A stretch of 64,000 bases of DNA from Sphingomonadales bacterium Ga0077531 (lineage in GTDB: Bacteria; Pseudomonadota; Alphaproteobacteria; Sphingomonadales; Sphingomonadaceae), in NCBI GenBank assembly GCA_001464915.1, contig LNED01000038.1:62001-126000 (forward strand), read 5' to 3'. Below, in pieces: positions 8,845 to 18,781 of this stretch (its first letter is position 1; each line of letters begins with the position of its first letter). The notes beneath the pieces were generated by a model. The model ran no database searches. It was not told where the DNA came from and saw only the letters and a list, made by a program, of their open reading frames with translations. The translations under genes were made by a program, and so were the position numbers.

Positions 8845-9747
8845 TTAGCCCGTGGTCCGCTCCGCCTTGTCCTTTTCATTCGTGCCTTTGATCATGCTGC
8901 GCATCTGATCCCATTCGGCATCGCCCAGCGCGTGGAGCATCGGGTAGAACGTTCCGCCATTGGCCTGAAAGCCTGCGCCGTCGATCGCGATGGTTTGGCC
9001 GTTCACATATTCCGCGCCCTGCCCCATCAGGAACACCGCGAGGTTGGCGAGTTCGTGCATCTCGCCCGCTCGGCCCATCGGGTTGAGGTCATTCTTGGAA
9101 TTGCTGCCCTGCCCGCCGGGGGAGAGGCGCGCGCTCATCCCCTTGGTCGGGAAAAGGCCCGGCGCAATCGCGTTGAACCGCAGGCCATAGCGGCCCCATT
9201 CGGTCGCCAAGCTCTGTGTCATCGCGTTGATCGCGGTCTTGCTCATGGCGGAAGGCACCACAAACGCGCTGCCCGACCACACCCAGGTGGTAAGGATCGA
9301 CAGGAAGCTGGCGCGCTTTTTCTCGGCAATCAGCCGCTTGCCGATGTCGAGCGTGACGTAGAATGTGCCGCGCATCACGATATCGGCAATCGAGTTGAAG
9401 CCGTTGACCGACAAATCCTCGGTGCGGCTGATGAAATTGCCTGCGGCATTGTTGACCACCCCGGTCAGCGCGCCGCCATCGGCCCAGATCGCATCCACCA
9501 TCGCGTGGATCGCATCGGCGTCGCGGATATCGCAGGCCATGCCGACGATCTTTCCGCCATGGAGAGCGGTCAACTCCGCCGCCGTCTCGTCCAGCTTGTT
9601 CTGCCGCCGCCCGCAGATGTAGACCGTCGCGTCGAGTTTCAGGAACGCCTCAGCCATCTCGCGCCCAAGCCCCGTGCCGCCGCCGGTGACAAGGATGCGT
9701 TCGCCCTTCATCAGGCCGTCGCGGAACATCAGCTTCGATACGTCCAT
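8845..9747 (-). CDS. SDR family oxidoreductase (2,4-dienoyl-CoA reductase-like)
   Basis: GERILVTGGGTGLGREMAEAFL, NNAAGNF, DGAGFQANGG. Confidence 0.85.
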   Translation of the reverse strand: MDVSKLMFRDGLMKGERILVTGGGTGLGREMAEAFLKLDATVYICGRRQNKLDETAAELTALHGGKIVGMACDIRDADAIHAMVDAIWADGGALTGVVNNAAGNFISRTEDLSVNGFNSIADIVMRGTFYVTLDIGKRLIAEKKRASFLSILTTWVWSGSAFVVPSAMSKTAINAMTQSLATEWGRYGLRFNAIAPGLFPTKGMSARLSPGGQGSNSKNDLNPMGRAGEMHELANLAVFLMGQGAEYVNGQTIAIDGAGFQANGGTFYPMLHALGDAEWDQMRSMIKGTNEKDKAERTTG

Positions 9748-9760
9748 TGGTCGTGTCCTC

Positions 9761-10969
9761 TCAGAGACCAAGCACGGTCTTGGCGATGATGTTCTTCTGC
9801 ACTTCGTCCGACCCGCCGAAAATCGTCGCGGCGCGGTTGTTGAGGTAGCGGCCCATTGCGGTCTGGGCATATTCGCTGCCGACCGGTTCGGGCGCTTCGT
9901 TGCCATAAAGCGGGCGTTCGAGCGGCAATTGCAGCGCGTCCGGGCCGAGCAGCTCGAGCCGCAGCGTATCGACCTGTTGGCCGATGTTCGATCCGAGCAG
10001 CTTGACCAGCGAAGTCTGCGGCCCCGGCGAACGGCCCTTGGCGAGTTCGGCAAGGATGCGCAGTTCGGTCACTTCGAGCGCCTCCGCCTCCAACCGCACG
10101 CGTGCGAGCCGGTCGCGGAAGCGCGCATCATGCGCCAGCGCGCCGTTGACGCCCGAAGGCTGGGTCTGCGCCAGCGCCTCCAACCGGCCAATCGATTGCA
10201 GCAGGCGCGGGGCGTAGCACGATCCGCCGCGCTCGTTTTCCAGCAGGAACTTGGCGATGGTCCAGCCTGCGCCTTCGGTGCCGATCAGGTTTTCCGCAGG
10301 CGTGCGCGCATCGGTGAAGAACACCGCATTGACCTCGTGATCGCCCGACATCGAATGGATCGGCGTGACGCTGACGCCCGGCTGATCCATCGGCACCAAC
10401 AGGAAGCTGATCCCGGCCTGTTTCTTCACGGTGGCATCGGTGCGCACCAGTGCGAAAATCCAGTTGGCGTGGTGGGCGTGGGTGGTCCAGATTTTCGATC
10501 CATTGATGACGTACTCATCGCCATCGAGTCTTGCGGCAGTCTTGAGGCTGGCAAGGTCGGACCCGCTGCCGGGTTCGGAATAACCCTGGCACCAGTAATC
10601 ATCACCCGACAGGATGCCGGGCAGGAAGCGCGCCTTTTGTTCGGGCGTGCCGAACGCGCAGATCACCGGGCCCACCAACCGCAGGCCAAGGATAGCGAGC
10701 GCGGGTGCACCGGCCAGAGCGCATTCTTTTTCAAAGATGAATTTCTGCGTCGGCGACCAGCCAGTGCCGCCGTCTTCCTTGGGCCAATGCGGGGCGACCC
10801 AGCCTTGGCGAAACAGGATGCGGTGCCATTCCATCCCGATATCAGGCTCGACAAACACGCCCGGGGTGCGGCGCGCGCCATCGCGCAGCCGGTCGGGCAG
10901 ATTGTCATGCAAAAAGCTGCGCACTTCTTCGCGGAAGGCGATATCCTCGGCCGAGAAATCCATGTCCAT
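9761..10969 (-). CDS. acyl-CoA dehydrogenase
   Basis: CQGYSEPGSGSDLASLKTAARLDGDEYVINGSKIWTTHAHHA; C-terminal IFGGSDEVQKNIIAKTVLGL. Confidence 0.92.
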   Translation of the reverse strand: MDMDFSAEDIAFREEVRSFLHDNLPDRLRDGARRTPGVFVEPDIGMEWHRILFRQGWVAPHWPKEDGGTGWSPTQKFIFEKECALAGAPALAILGLRLVGPVICAFGTPEQKARFLPGILSGDDYWCQGYSEPGSGSDLASLKTAARLDGDEYVINGSKIWTTHAHHANWIFALVRTDATVKKQAGISFLLVPMDQPGVSVTPIHSMSGDHEVNAVFFTDARTPAENLIGTEGAGWTIAKFLLENERGGSCYAPRLLQSIGRLEALAQTQPSGVNGALAHDARFRDRLARVRLEAEALEVTELRILAELAKGRSPGPQTSLVKLLGSNIGQQVDTLRLELLGPDALQLPLERPLYGNEAPEPVGSEYAQTAMGRYLNNRAATIFGGSDEVQKNIIAKTVLGL

Positions 10970-11008
10970 GTCAGTCGAATCCCACTTGTCGCAGCCCCAA
11001 GCGCCCGG

Positions 11009-11764
11009 TTAGGCGCCGTCTCTCATGGCCCAGCGGATCGTGCGCCGCAGCAGGTCATAATAGACATCGTAATTCCACGCGCACATTTCTTTGTGCGGGT
11101 AGAAATCGGCCATGCCGGGCAGGTCATAATGGCCCCGGCAATGGCCCAACGCGTTGTAAACGATCTGACCGGCGCCGATATCCCTCGTATAAAGGATAGG
11201 CACGGCGGTCTTTTCCCAGTGGGCGTGGATGAACCCGGTCGCCTCGCCTTCAAAGGTGGTCTGCATCAGGGTGTTGATCGGCGCGGTGGTTTTGGAGAGG
11301 TAGAGTTCGTCCACCACCTCGAAATCCTCGATCCCCTGTGTGAGTTCGTGGGTTTTGTTCACGACTTCGACCGGGAATTTGCCGATGGGCGGATGTGCCT
11401 TGAACTGCGTGCCGAGCATGTCGAACACATCGGGGCGGCTCTCCGGCGCATCGACCAAACCTTCGGCAGTGAACACCAGGATCGAGTTGGTGCCGTGCAG
11501 CGCCATCCATTTGCCACCCTGCTCCATCCACGCCTTAATCTGCACGGCCTGTTCTTCGGTCGGCATCAGATCGCAGGTGTAGGTGATCAGGAACCGGCAT
11601 TTGTCGAGCCGCTCCAACCCCGAATAATCCGCCGCCACCGTGGTGCGAATATGCGGGTGTTCTGCCAGCAGCTTGAGGATTTCGAGCCGGGGGTAGTCGA
11701 TATCGTGATATTTGCCCGCAGCAATGAAATGCGCGTCGATACGAGTGGCGGGTTGTTCTGCCAT
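11009..11764 (-). CDS. ThuA-like domain protein (copy 1)
   Basis: YTCDLMPTEEQAVQIKAWMEQGGKWMALHGTNS and TGFIHAHWEKTAVPILYTRDIGAGQIVYNALGHCRGHYD. Confidence 0.75.
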   Translation of the reverse strand: MAEQPATRIDAHFIAAGKYHDIDYPRLEILKLLAEHPHIRTTVAADYSGLERLDKCRFLITYTCDLMPTEEQAVQIKAWMEQGGKWMALHGTNSILVFTAEGLVDAPESRPDVFDMLGTQFKAHPPIGKFPVEVVNKTHELTQGIEDFEVVDELYLSKTTAPINTLMQTTFEGEATGFIHAHWEKTAVPILYTRDIGAGQIVYNALGHCRGHYDLPGMADFYPHKEMCAWNYDVYYDLLRRTIRWAMRDGA

Positions 11765-11765
11765 G

Positions 11766-12554
11766 TCAGCTCCTGATGCTTCCGCCGCCATCGACAGTAA
11801 AATCGCAGCCGGTGGTAAAGCTCGCCTCGTCGCTGGCAAGGAACACCACCGCGCGGGCGACTTCTTCGGGTTCACCGATGCGGTTCATCGGGTGGGTGGC
11901 GGCAAAGTTGGTTTCGATATTCTCGGGGCTGTCGGCGCCCGAGAATTTGTAGCGGTTGTACATCGGGGTGCGGATTGCGCCGGGGTGGACCATGTTGGCG
12001 CGGATCGGCAGGCCGCGTTCGGCCAGATCGAGCGCGACGCTTTGGGTGAGACCGCGCAAGCCCGTTTTGGACGCAGAGTAGGCGGCGACGAAGGATGCAG
12101 GGCGCAGCGCGATCATCGATCCGATGTTGACGATGGCGCAGGCCTCGCCGCTCGCCTCCATCGCCGGGATTGCGGCGCGCATCCCGTAAAACGGGCCATG
12201 CAGGTTGATGTCGATGGTGCGCTGCCAGACGTCGAGCGACCCGTCGGGCACGTTGCCGGGTTCGGAAATGCCCGCGATATTGCACAGCACAGTCAGCTTA
12301 CCGAACCGGCCGCGCGTGGCGGAAACGGCGGCTTCCCATTGCGACAGGTCTCGCACGTCGAGTTGAACAGCCGCGGCGCGCTCTCCCAGTTCCGCCGCCA
12401 GCGCCTCAGCCTTTTCCAGCTGCACATCGCCCAGCATCACGCGGCCGCCCTCGGCCACGATCAACCGTGCGACCGCCGCGCCGATGCCTTCCGCGCCGCC
12501 GGATATCAGAGCGACCTTGCCCTGCATGCGTCCCTTGGTTTCTGGCAGGCTCAT
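11766..12554 (-). CDS. SDR family oxidoreductase
   Basis: GKVALISGGAEGIGAAVARL, YSASKTGLRGL, DFTVDGGGS. Confidence 0.88.
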   Translation of the reverse strand: MSLPETKGRMQGKVALISGGAEGIGAAVARLIVAEGGRVMLGDVQLEKAEALAAELGERAAAVQLDVRDLSQWEAAVSATRGRFGKLTVLCNIAGISEPGNVPDGSLDVWQRTIDINLHGPFYGMRAAIPAMEASGEACAIVNIGSMIALRPASFVAAYSASKTGLRGLTQSVALDLAERGLPIRANMVHPGAIRTPMYNRYKFSGADSPENIETNFAATHPMNRIGEPEEVARAVVFLASDEASFTTGCDFTVDGGGSIRS

Positions 12555-13714
12555 TCGCGCTCCAGAATCGCGACCGCCGACAGCCCCGGCGCGCCGTAGA
12601 CGTGGGAATAGCCAAAGCGCGGGCCGGTGCCCTTCTTGCCCGCCACTTGCCGCTCACCCGCGCGGCCGCGCAATTGTTCGACGTTTTCGTAGACTTGCCG
12701 CAGGCCCGACGCGCCCACCGGCTCGCCGCAGGCAAGGCACCCGCCATCGGTGTTGACCGGCAAGCGCCCGCCAATCTCCGACCAGCCATTGGCGAGCCAT
12801 TCTTCCTGATCGCCATCCTTGCAAAAGCCGTTTTCAGCCATGTGCATGATTTCTGCGCCGCTTTCGGTGTCCTGCAACTGCGCAACGCCGATATCCTCGG
12901 GGCCGACCCCGGCACGTTCAAACGCCGCTTGGCTGGCGAGCACGGTGGGCTTGCCGCCTTCTTCGATGCTGACGCCGGCCTGAAACACCTCGAACGAGTT
13001 GGGCGGACGGGTTTTTACCGCGATGCTGCGCACCTTGACGCCGTCCGCGCCCAGTTCCTTCATCTTCTTTTCGGACGCGAGGATCAGCGCCACCGCACCT
13101 TCGGCTGGCGAGCAGAACATGTATTTGGTCAGCGGGTCGTTGATCATCGGCGCATTGAGGATCGTTTCCAGATCAACCGGACTGCGCCGCCATGCATGCG
13201 GCGTCAAAGTGCCGTTGCGAAACGCCTTTTCCGCGACCCGGCCCAGCGTCGTGCGGCTGATGCCGTGCAATTGCATGTAACGCTGGATCTTGAGCGCGAA
13301 GAACTGCGTCGTCAGCATCATCCCGGTCTGGCCGTACCATTCGGGCAGGCCGTAATCGGAGGGCTTGGCATTGAATGCACCGCGCGGATGCTTGTCGAAC
13401 CCGACCGCGAGCGCGAGGTCATACATCCCGCTGGCGATCGCCTGCTGCGATGCGGCCAGCGCGCTGCCCCCGGTGGCGCAACCATTGGCGACATTTGTGA
13501 AGGGGAGCGAGGTCAACCCCAACTCGTTGACCATTATATCGGCATTGCCCGCCGCAGCGGAGCCGCCGTAAGCGCATTCGATATCGGGCCAATCGAGCCC
13601 CGCATCCTTTAGAGCCTCACGTACGGCATAGACCCCCTGCTCGCGGCCTGACCGACCGTCTGTGCGCCCGAAGGGATGGATACCTGCGCCGATGATATAG
13701 ACATTCTCGCTCAT
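12551..13714 (-). CDS. thiolase family protein
   Basis: thiolase-like fold (NVANGCATGGSALAASQQAIASGMYDLALAVGFDKHPRGAF; GGCLACGEPVGASGLRQVYENVEQLRG), followed by DUF35 gene. Confidence 0.85.
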   Translation of the reverse strand: MSENVYIIGAGIHPFGRTDGRSGREQGVYAVREALKDAGLDWPDIECAYGGSAAAGNADIMVNELGLTSLPFTNVANGCATGGSALAASQQAIASGMYDLALAVGFDKHPRGAFNAKPSDYGLPEWYGQTGMMLTTQFFALKIQRYMQLHGISRTTLGRVAEKAFRNGTLTPHAWRRSPVDLETILNAPMINDPLTKYMFCSPAEGAVALILASEKKMKELGADGVKVRSIAVKTRPPNSFEVFQAGVSIEEGGKPTVLASQAAFERAGVGPEDIGVAQLQDTESGAEIMHMAENGFCKDGDQEEWLANGWSEIGGRLPVNTDGGCLACGEPVGASGLRQVYENVEQLRGRAGERQVAGKKGTGPRFGYSHVYGAPGLSAVAILERE

Positions 13715-14136
13715 GCTGCTTTGCTTTCGCTTGCGGTGAGAGGTCGGAACGCGAAGGTGTCGTGCGTCGCGTTGAACGGCACGATGCAGAACTCCAGATC
13801 CATGCCCAGATGCAGGTCTTCGAGCCGCGCATCGACGATGCGGCTTTCGACGATCACTTCGCCGGGTAGCTCGACATAGCCGAGCAGGAACGGCTGAAAA
13901 TCGGGTGGGCCTTCACCGGGGCCAGAACCGGGGCCTTCATAGGGCTCCTTGGGCAGGAAGCCCTGCGACGTCCACGACCACAGCTTGCCCCGACGCGACA
14001 GCTTGTAGGGTTCAACCCCTTGCGCCGCATCGCCGACCGGCATCGGGAACACGATCTGGCCTGATGGCAGGCGCCCGCCCATCAGCTGCGGCTCGGCCCC
14101 GTCGCTCCACAGGTTCGGATCGATTTTCTGTCCCAT
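13711..14136 (-). CDS. OB-fold DUF35 protein (thiolase partner)
   Basis: LWSWTSQGFLPKEPYEGPGSGPGEGPPDFQPFLLGYVELPGEVIVESRIVD typical DUF35 OB-fold; overlaps thiolase gene by 4 nt. Confidence 0.75.
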   Translation of the reverse strand: MGQKIDPNLWSDGAEPQLMGGRLPSGQIVFPMPVGDAAQGVEPYKLSRRGKLWSWTSQGFLPKEPYEGPGSGPGEGPPDFQPFLLGYVELPGEVIVESRIVDARLEDLHLGMDLEFCIVPFNATHDTFAFRPLTASESKAA

Positions 14137-14159
14137 CGCGCGTTTTCCCTTTGGCCCTC

Positions 14160-15242
14160 TCAGGCCGCTATCGCATATTCGGCGAGCACGGTGTCGATGT
14201 CGCCAAACAGGCGGGTCAGCACCAGCACGCGCTTTAACGCATGGCCAATGGCGAGTTCATCGGTGATCCCCATGCCGCCGTGCATCTGCACCGCTTCACG
14301 CGCGATCGCGTCGACATTTTCGCTGATGAAGGCCTTCGCCCCGGCAGCAGCGCGCTGCCACTTGGCGGCGTCGGCCCGGTCAGTCAGCGCGGCGCGGAAC
14401 AGCATCGAGCGTGATTGTTCGCCGCGCGCATAGCAATCGACCAGCCGGTGTTGCAGCGCCTGAAAGCTGCCAATCGCAACGCCGAACTGTTCGCGCTCCT
14501 TCACATAGGTCAGCGTATCATCAAGCAAGCGTTGCCCCAGCCCGACCATTTCGGCGGCGGCGAGCAGGCGGATTTCAGCGGCGATGGCATCGAGCTCGGC
14601 GGCATCCAACGCCAGTTTAGCCGAGGCAGGCGTGCGGGTCAGTTTGATCTCGCCCGCGATGCTGCCATCGGCCAAGCGATAAGCGCGCACGTCCAGCCCG
14701 GCGGCATCGCGCGGCACGAGGAAGCAGGCGGTTTCCCCGCCCAGATCGGCGGTGACGATGAACAGGTCAGCGATCAGCGCGCCCATCACCATCGTCTTTT
14801 CGCCGGTCAGCACGAAACCGTCGCCGGCGCTTTCGGCCTTCATGCCTTTGGCTTTGAGGCTGTATCGCTGCCCGCGCTCGGTCCAGGCGAGGGTGGCGAT
14901 GGAGGTGCCCGCCAGCACGCCTTCCAGCGCCTCGCCCGCTCCGCCGCGTTCTAGCAGCAGTGTGGGCAAAACGCCGTGTTCGAGCAGCGGATCGGGCGCA
15001 TTGGCTTTGCCGATCGCTTCGGCCACCAGTGCCAGATCGACCGCCGACCCGCCCATGCCGCCCGCATCCTCGCTCGCGGCGAGTGCAATCAGGCCCAGCT
15101 CGGCCAATTGCTGCCAGCGCGCGCGGTCATACCCGGTGGGCGACAGGCGCAACTTGCGGCGCGCCTCGACATCAATCGGCGCGGCGAACCGCTCCACCGA
15201 TGATACGAACATTTCCTGTTCTTCGGACAGGTCGAAATTCAT
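14160..15242 (-). CDS. acyl-CoA dehydrogenase (second, shorter)
   Basis: MNFDLSEEQEMFVSSVERFAA ... VKEREQFGVAIGSFQALQHRLVD ... AVQMHGGMGITDEL. Confidence 0.9.
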   Translation of the reverse strand: MNFDLSEEQEMFVSSVERFAAPIDVEARRKLRLSPTGYDRARWQQLAELGLIALAASEDAGGMGGSAVDLALVAEAIGKANAPDPLLEHGVLPTLLLERGGAGEALEGVLAGTSIATLAWTERGQRYSLKAKGMKAESAGDGFVLTGEKTMVMGALIADLFIVTADLGGETACFLVPRDAAGLDVRAYRLADGSIAGEIKLTRTPASAKLALDAAELDAIAAEIRLLAAAEMVGLGQRLLDDTLTYVKEREQFGVAIGSFQALQHRLVDCYARGEQSRSMLFRAALTDRADAAKWQRAAAGAKAFISENVDAIAREAVQMHGGMGITDELAIGHALKRVLVLTRLFGDIDTVLAEYAIAA

Positions 15243-15245
15243 GCG

Positions 15246-16487
15246 TCAGGCTTTCCGGGTGAAGGTGATCGGCAGGTGGGTCACGCCGCGCAGCAGGATG
15301 TTGGGCAGGATCCGGATCGCGCTGTCGTCAGGCACCGCGAAATTATCGAGCCGTTCGAGCAGTTCATCAAACGCGACCAGCATTTCCTTGCGGCTGAGCA
15401 TGTTGCCCACGCACATATGCGGCCCCTTGCCGAAGGCGAGGTGCGTGCGGGCATTGGTGCGATCAATGTCGAACTTGTCCGGATCGGGGAAACGTTTGGG
15501 ATCGCGATTGGCGGCGGCATAGCGCAGCTGGACCACCGCGCCTTCGGGGATCGCCATCCCGCCCAGTTCGGTGTCCGACTTGACGATGCGCCACATGCCC
15601 GCGGTGGGGGTTTCGTACCGCAGCGCCTCTTCCACCAGATTGCCGATCACCTTGGGATCGCGCCCGCCGGCGGCCGCCTTGGCCTTCGCCATCTGATCGG
15701 GGTTGCGGATCAGCTGGAGCAGCCCGCCTGCTAGCGTGGACGTGGTGGTTTCATTCCCCGCCACCATAAACTGCTGCATCAGCGACATGATTTCGGGATC
15801 GGTCAGCGGGGTTTCGCCTTCGATCCGCGCTTCGACCAGATCGGTCAGCAGATCATTGCCGCCATTGGCGCGGCGATCATCAATCAGGCCTTTCATGTAA
15901 TGCTGGAATTCGACCAAGCTGCGCGCACATTCCAGCTTACGGTCGTGATCGACCATCTGGCTGAAGCGATCCACCGCTGCGTCCGACCATCTTTTGACCC
16001 GCTTAGGATCATTATCGAGCCCGATTTGCCCGGCGATCATCGCCACCGGCAACGGCACGCCGAACTCCTCGACAAATTCGCATTCCCCGCGGTCAGCAAA
16101 GGCTTCGATCAGCTCGATCGATTTGTCGCGCATTTCCGCTTCGATCGCATTCACGCGCGGGGCAGAGAAGGCGAGGTTCACCAGCTTGCGATTGCGGGTG
16201 TGGACGGGCGCATCGGCGGTCAACAGGGTGGGTAGGTCGGGCCAGCCTTCGGCTAGGATCGCCTGAATATCCTCATCCGCCTCACGCCCCATCAGCGAGG
16301 TAAAATCGTTCGAGAAGATTTCGGGCTTGGTGGTCGCCTCGCTGCACAGATCGTAGCTGTAGACGACCCAGGTGTTCATGCCTTCGAGGTGTTCGATGGC
16401 GATCCCGGCGTCATGCATGGCGCGGTAATAATCGAACGGATCGATCAGCGTTTCAGGCGCAAAGACATTGCCTTCGGGCTTGTTCAT
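15246..16487 (-). CDS. cytochrome P450 (1)
   Basis: I-helix MVAGNETTTSTLAGG, EEALRYETP, heme loop AFGKGPHMCVGNMLSRKE. Confidence 0.93.
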   Translation of the reverse strand: MNKPEGNVFAPETLIDPFDYYRAMHDAGIAIEHLEGMNTWVVYSYDLCSEATTKPEIFSNDFTSLMGREADEDIQAILAEGWPDLPTLLTADAPVHTRNRKLVNLAFSAPRVNAIEAEMRDKSIELIEAFADRGECEFVEEFGVPLPVAMIAGQIGLDNDPKRVKRWSDAAVDRFSQMVDHDRKLECARSLVEFQHYMKGLIDDRRANGGNDLLTDLVEARIEGETPLTDPEIMSLMQQFMVAGNETTTSTLAGGLLQLIRNPDQMAKAKAAAGGRDPKVIGNLVEEALRYETPTAGMWRIVKSDTELGGMAIPEGAVVQLRYAAANRDPKRFPDPDKFDIDRTNARTHLAFGKGPHMCVGNMLSRKEMLVAFDELLERLDNFAVPDDSAIRILPNILLRGVTHLPITFTRKA

Positions 16488-16584
16488 GTGAGGTGGCTCC
16501 AGACCCTTGGAATTATGAGGTGAGCCTAGCCATGTCGCCCCCCCTGATGCGATGCACGTTTGTGTTAGGGTTGCGCTGTGCGCG

Positions 16585-16962
16585 TCAAGCAGGCGCAAAT
16601 TCGCGGGCGAATTCGGCCATATCGAAATAGTCGCGCCACGCGGTGATCAATCCGTCTGCGCCCAGCTCGAATGCACCCATCACCCGGATAGCGGCGTGGC
16701 GGCCGTCTTTGAAGGTGAAACCATCGGTGCGCTCGGTCAGCACGGTGCTGCCATTTGCGGCGATGGCGTGAGTCTCCCAATCGCACTTAGCAATGTCGGC
16801 CATGAAGCCTTCGACCATGCTGCGCATCGCGGCGGTGCCATGGACCGGTTCCATCGGGATGTTGTGGTAGACGATCCCATCGGCACAAAGGGCGAGCATC
16901 GCATCAATATCGCCGCTGTTCCAATGGCCGATAAAAGCTTCGACGGTTTGCTGTGGTGTCAT
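16585..16962 (-). CDS. SnoaL/limonene-epoxide-hydrolase-like NTF2-fold protein
   Basis: MTPQQTVEAFIGHWNSGDIDAMLALCADGIVYHNIPMEPVHGTAAMRSMVEGFM. Confidence 0.8.
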   Translation of the reverse strand: MTPQQTVEAFIGHWNSGDIDAMLALCADGIVYHNIPMEPVHGTAAMRSMVEGFMADIAKCDWETHAIAANGSTVLTERTDGFTFKDGRHAAIRVMGAFELGADGLITAWRDYFDMAEFAREFAPA

Positions 16963-17747
16963 GCGGTTCCTCCTGAGGTGTAATCGAGCGCGTTCCCCAG
17001 CATCCGGCGCACGTGGGGGTTGGCGTAGGTGGCGGGGCCATCGCCGCATTGCAGGTAGACGAGCGGGGCGGGGCAGGTGCGGCTTTCCCACGCGATGCAA
17101 TTGCTTCCCGGCGGGTGATCCCAGCCTTCGCGGCTGAACATGTCGCCCGCCACGGCATTTGCGGCGGAGTAAAAATTGCCCACCGTGAAAGCGAACCCCT
17201 CTGCGCGGGCGAGCGGGATGACGGCGGCCTCGTCAATCGGGCAGAGGTAGAGTTCGTCGGTGACGGGGAAGCTTGCGGGAAGCCCGCGCGTCACCGGGTG
17301 ATCGGCGATGATCTGCGCTTCGTAAGCGACATCGTGGCGATAGCCCGAATCCGGCATGGCGCGGCCCCGCCATTCGCCCGGCTGATAAAGAAAGCCGCCG
17401 CCGAGCCATGCGTGCCATTCGGGCCAGAGCGCCCATCCGGCCAGCGCATGGTGCAGCGCCACCGCGCCCTTTCCTGCTGCGAAGCGTGCGGTGATGGCGG
17501 CGCGAAAGCCCTCTGACGGCGGGCGCATCGTCACCGCGCCATCGGCGAAGGTGTACCCCGCCATGTCATAGAACAGCAGCGCGTCTGCCGACGTGATGGC
17601 CTCTGCCGCGTCGGCCTCGCCGCCTTCGGGGTGGATCAGGTGAGTGATCTCCCACCCTCCAAGCGCCGCCAGCAATTCGGCAAACGGCCCCTCCTCGTAG
17701 GGATGGCCGCCTGACAAGACCAACAGGCTCCGACCGGCTTGGGGCAT
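16959..17747 (-). CDS. ThuA-like domain protein (copy 2)
   Basis: LLVLSGGHPYEEGPFAELLAAL ... GKGAVALHHALAGWALWPEWHAWLGGGF. Confidence 0.75.
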   Translation of the reverse strand: MPQAGRSLLVLSGGHPYEEGPFAELLAALGGWEITHLIHPEGGEADAAEAITSADALLFYDMAGYTFADGAVTMRPPSEGFRAAITARFAAGKGAVALHHALAGWALWPEWHAWLGGGFLYQPGEWRGRAMPDSGYRHDVAYEAQIIADHPVTRGLPASFPVTDELYLCPIDEAAVIPLARAEGFAFTVGNFYSAANAVAGDMFSREGWDHPPGSNCIAWESRTCPAPLVYLQCGDGPATYANPHVRRMLGNALDYTSGGTA

Positions 17748-18757
17748 CAGGCGATCTTGAGGATCATCTTGCCATCATTGGTACCCGCAAACAGCCGCAT
17801 GAAGCTGTCAAAGGCGCGCTCCAGCCCCTCGTCGATATGCTCGTCGATGGTCAGCCGCCCTTGCGCTGCCCACACGCCCATCTGCGCTGCGCCTTCGCCA
17901 AAGCGCGGGACGTAATCAGCCACCAGCAGCCCGCGGATCTGTGCGCGTTTGACGATCAGCTGCCACAGATTGCGGATGCCGCGCGGTTCGGTGTTATATT
18001 CGCTGATCAGGCCGCACAGCCCGACGCGCGAGTGCAGGTTGAGGTTCATCAGCCCCGCATCAAGGATGATCCCGCCGACATTTTCGAAGATCACATCCAC
18101 CCCATCCGGGCAGGCTTCGGCGATGGCGGCGGTCAATGCGGCTTCATCCTTGCCGCGGTAGTCGATGGCGGCATCAAACCCATATTTCTCGATCAACCGC
18201 GCGCATTTGGCTGGGCCGCCGGCGATGCCGACCGCGCGGCAGCCGTGGATTTTGGCAAGCTGGCCCACCAAAGAGCCTACCGCCCCCGCCGCGCCGCTGA
18301 CCAACACCGTTTCGCCTGCTTTGGGCTCGCACACCTCAAGGAACCCGAAATAGGCGGTCATGCCGACGGCGCCAAAGATCGACAGGTAGTTGGTGACGCT
18401 CGGCACCAGCGAGGGATCAATCGGCTGGGTGAACCCGCCGATCGCACTCACCGAGTAATCCTCCAGCGCATTCAAACCCATCACCCATTGTCCGGGCGCG
18501 AAGCCTTCGGCGCGGCTTTCCTCAACCACGCCGATGGTGCTGGCGCGCACCGGATCGCCCAAGGGGATCGGCGGCATGTAATTGCCCTCCGCATCCATCC
18601 ACCCGCGCATCGCCGGATCGAGCGAGGCGTAGTGGTTGCGGATCAGGAACTGCCCCTCCTCCAGCGCGGGGGTGGGCTCGGTGATCAGTTCGAAGTCGTC
18701 TTTGACGGGTGTGCCGTCAGGGCGGCGTTGCAACAGAAAGCGGCGATTGGTGGGCAT
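17747..18757 (-). CDS. MDR family NADP-dependent oxidoreductase (1)
   Basis: ETVLVSGAAGAVGSLVGQLAKIHGCRAVGIAGGPAKC. Confidence 0.9.
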   Translation of the reverse strand: MPTNRRFLLQRRPDGTPVKDDFELITEPTPALEEGQFLIRNHYASLDPAMRGWMDAEGNYMPPIPLGDPVRASTIGVVEESRAEGFAPGQWVMGLNALEDYSVSAIGGFTQPIDPSLVPSVTNYLSIFGAVGMTAYFGFLEVCEPKAGETVLVSGAAGAVGSLVGQLAKIHGCRAVGIAGGPAKCARLIEKYGFDAAIDYRGKDEAALTAAIAEACPDGVDVIFENVGGIILDAGLMNLNLHSRVGLCGLISEYNTEPRGIRNLWQLIVKRAQIRGLLVADYVPRFGEGAAQMGVWAAQGRLTIDEHIDEGLERAFDSFMRLFAGTNDGKMILKIA

Positions 18758-18781
18758 GTTTGTCCTTAAGGGTTCGAGAAA

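Noticed and set aside
9674-11776. 700-aa plus-strand ORF antisense to the acyl-CoA dehydrogenase and ThuA genes
   Set aside because: Shadow ORF typical of high-GC DNA: composition-biased, no recognisable motifs, spans two well-supported minus-strand genes.
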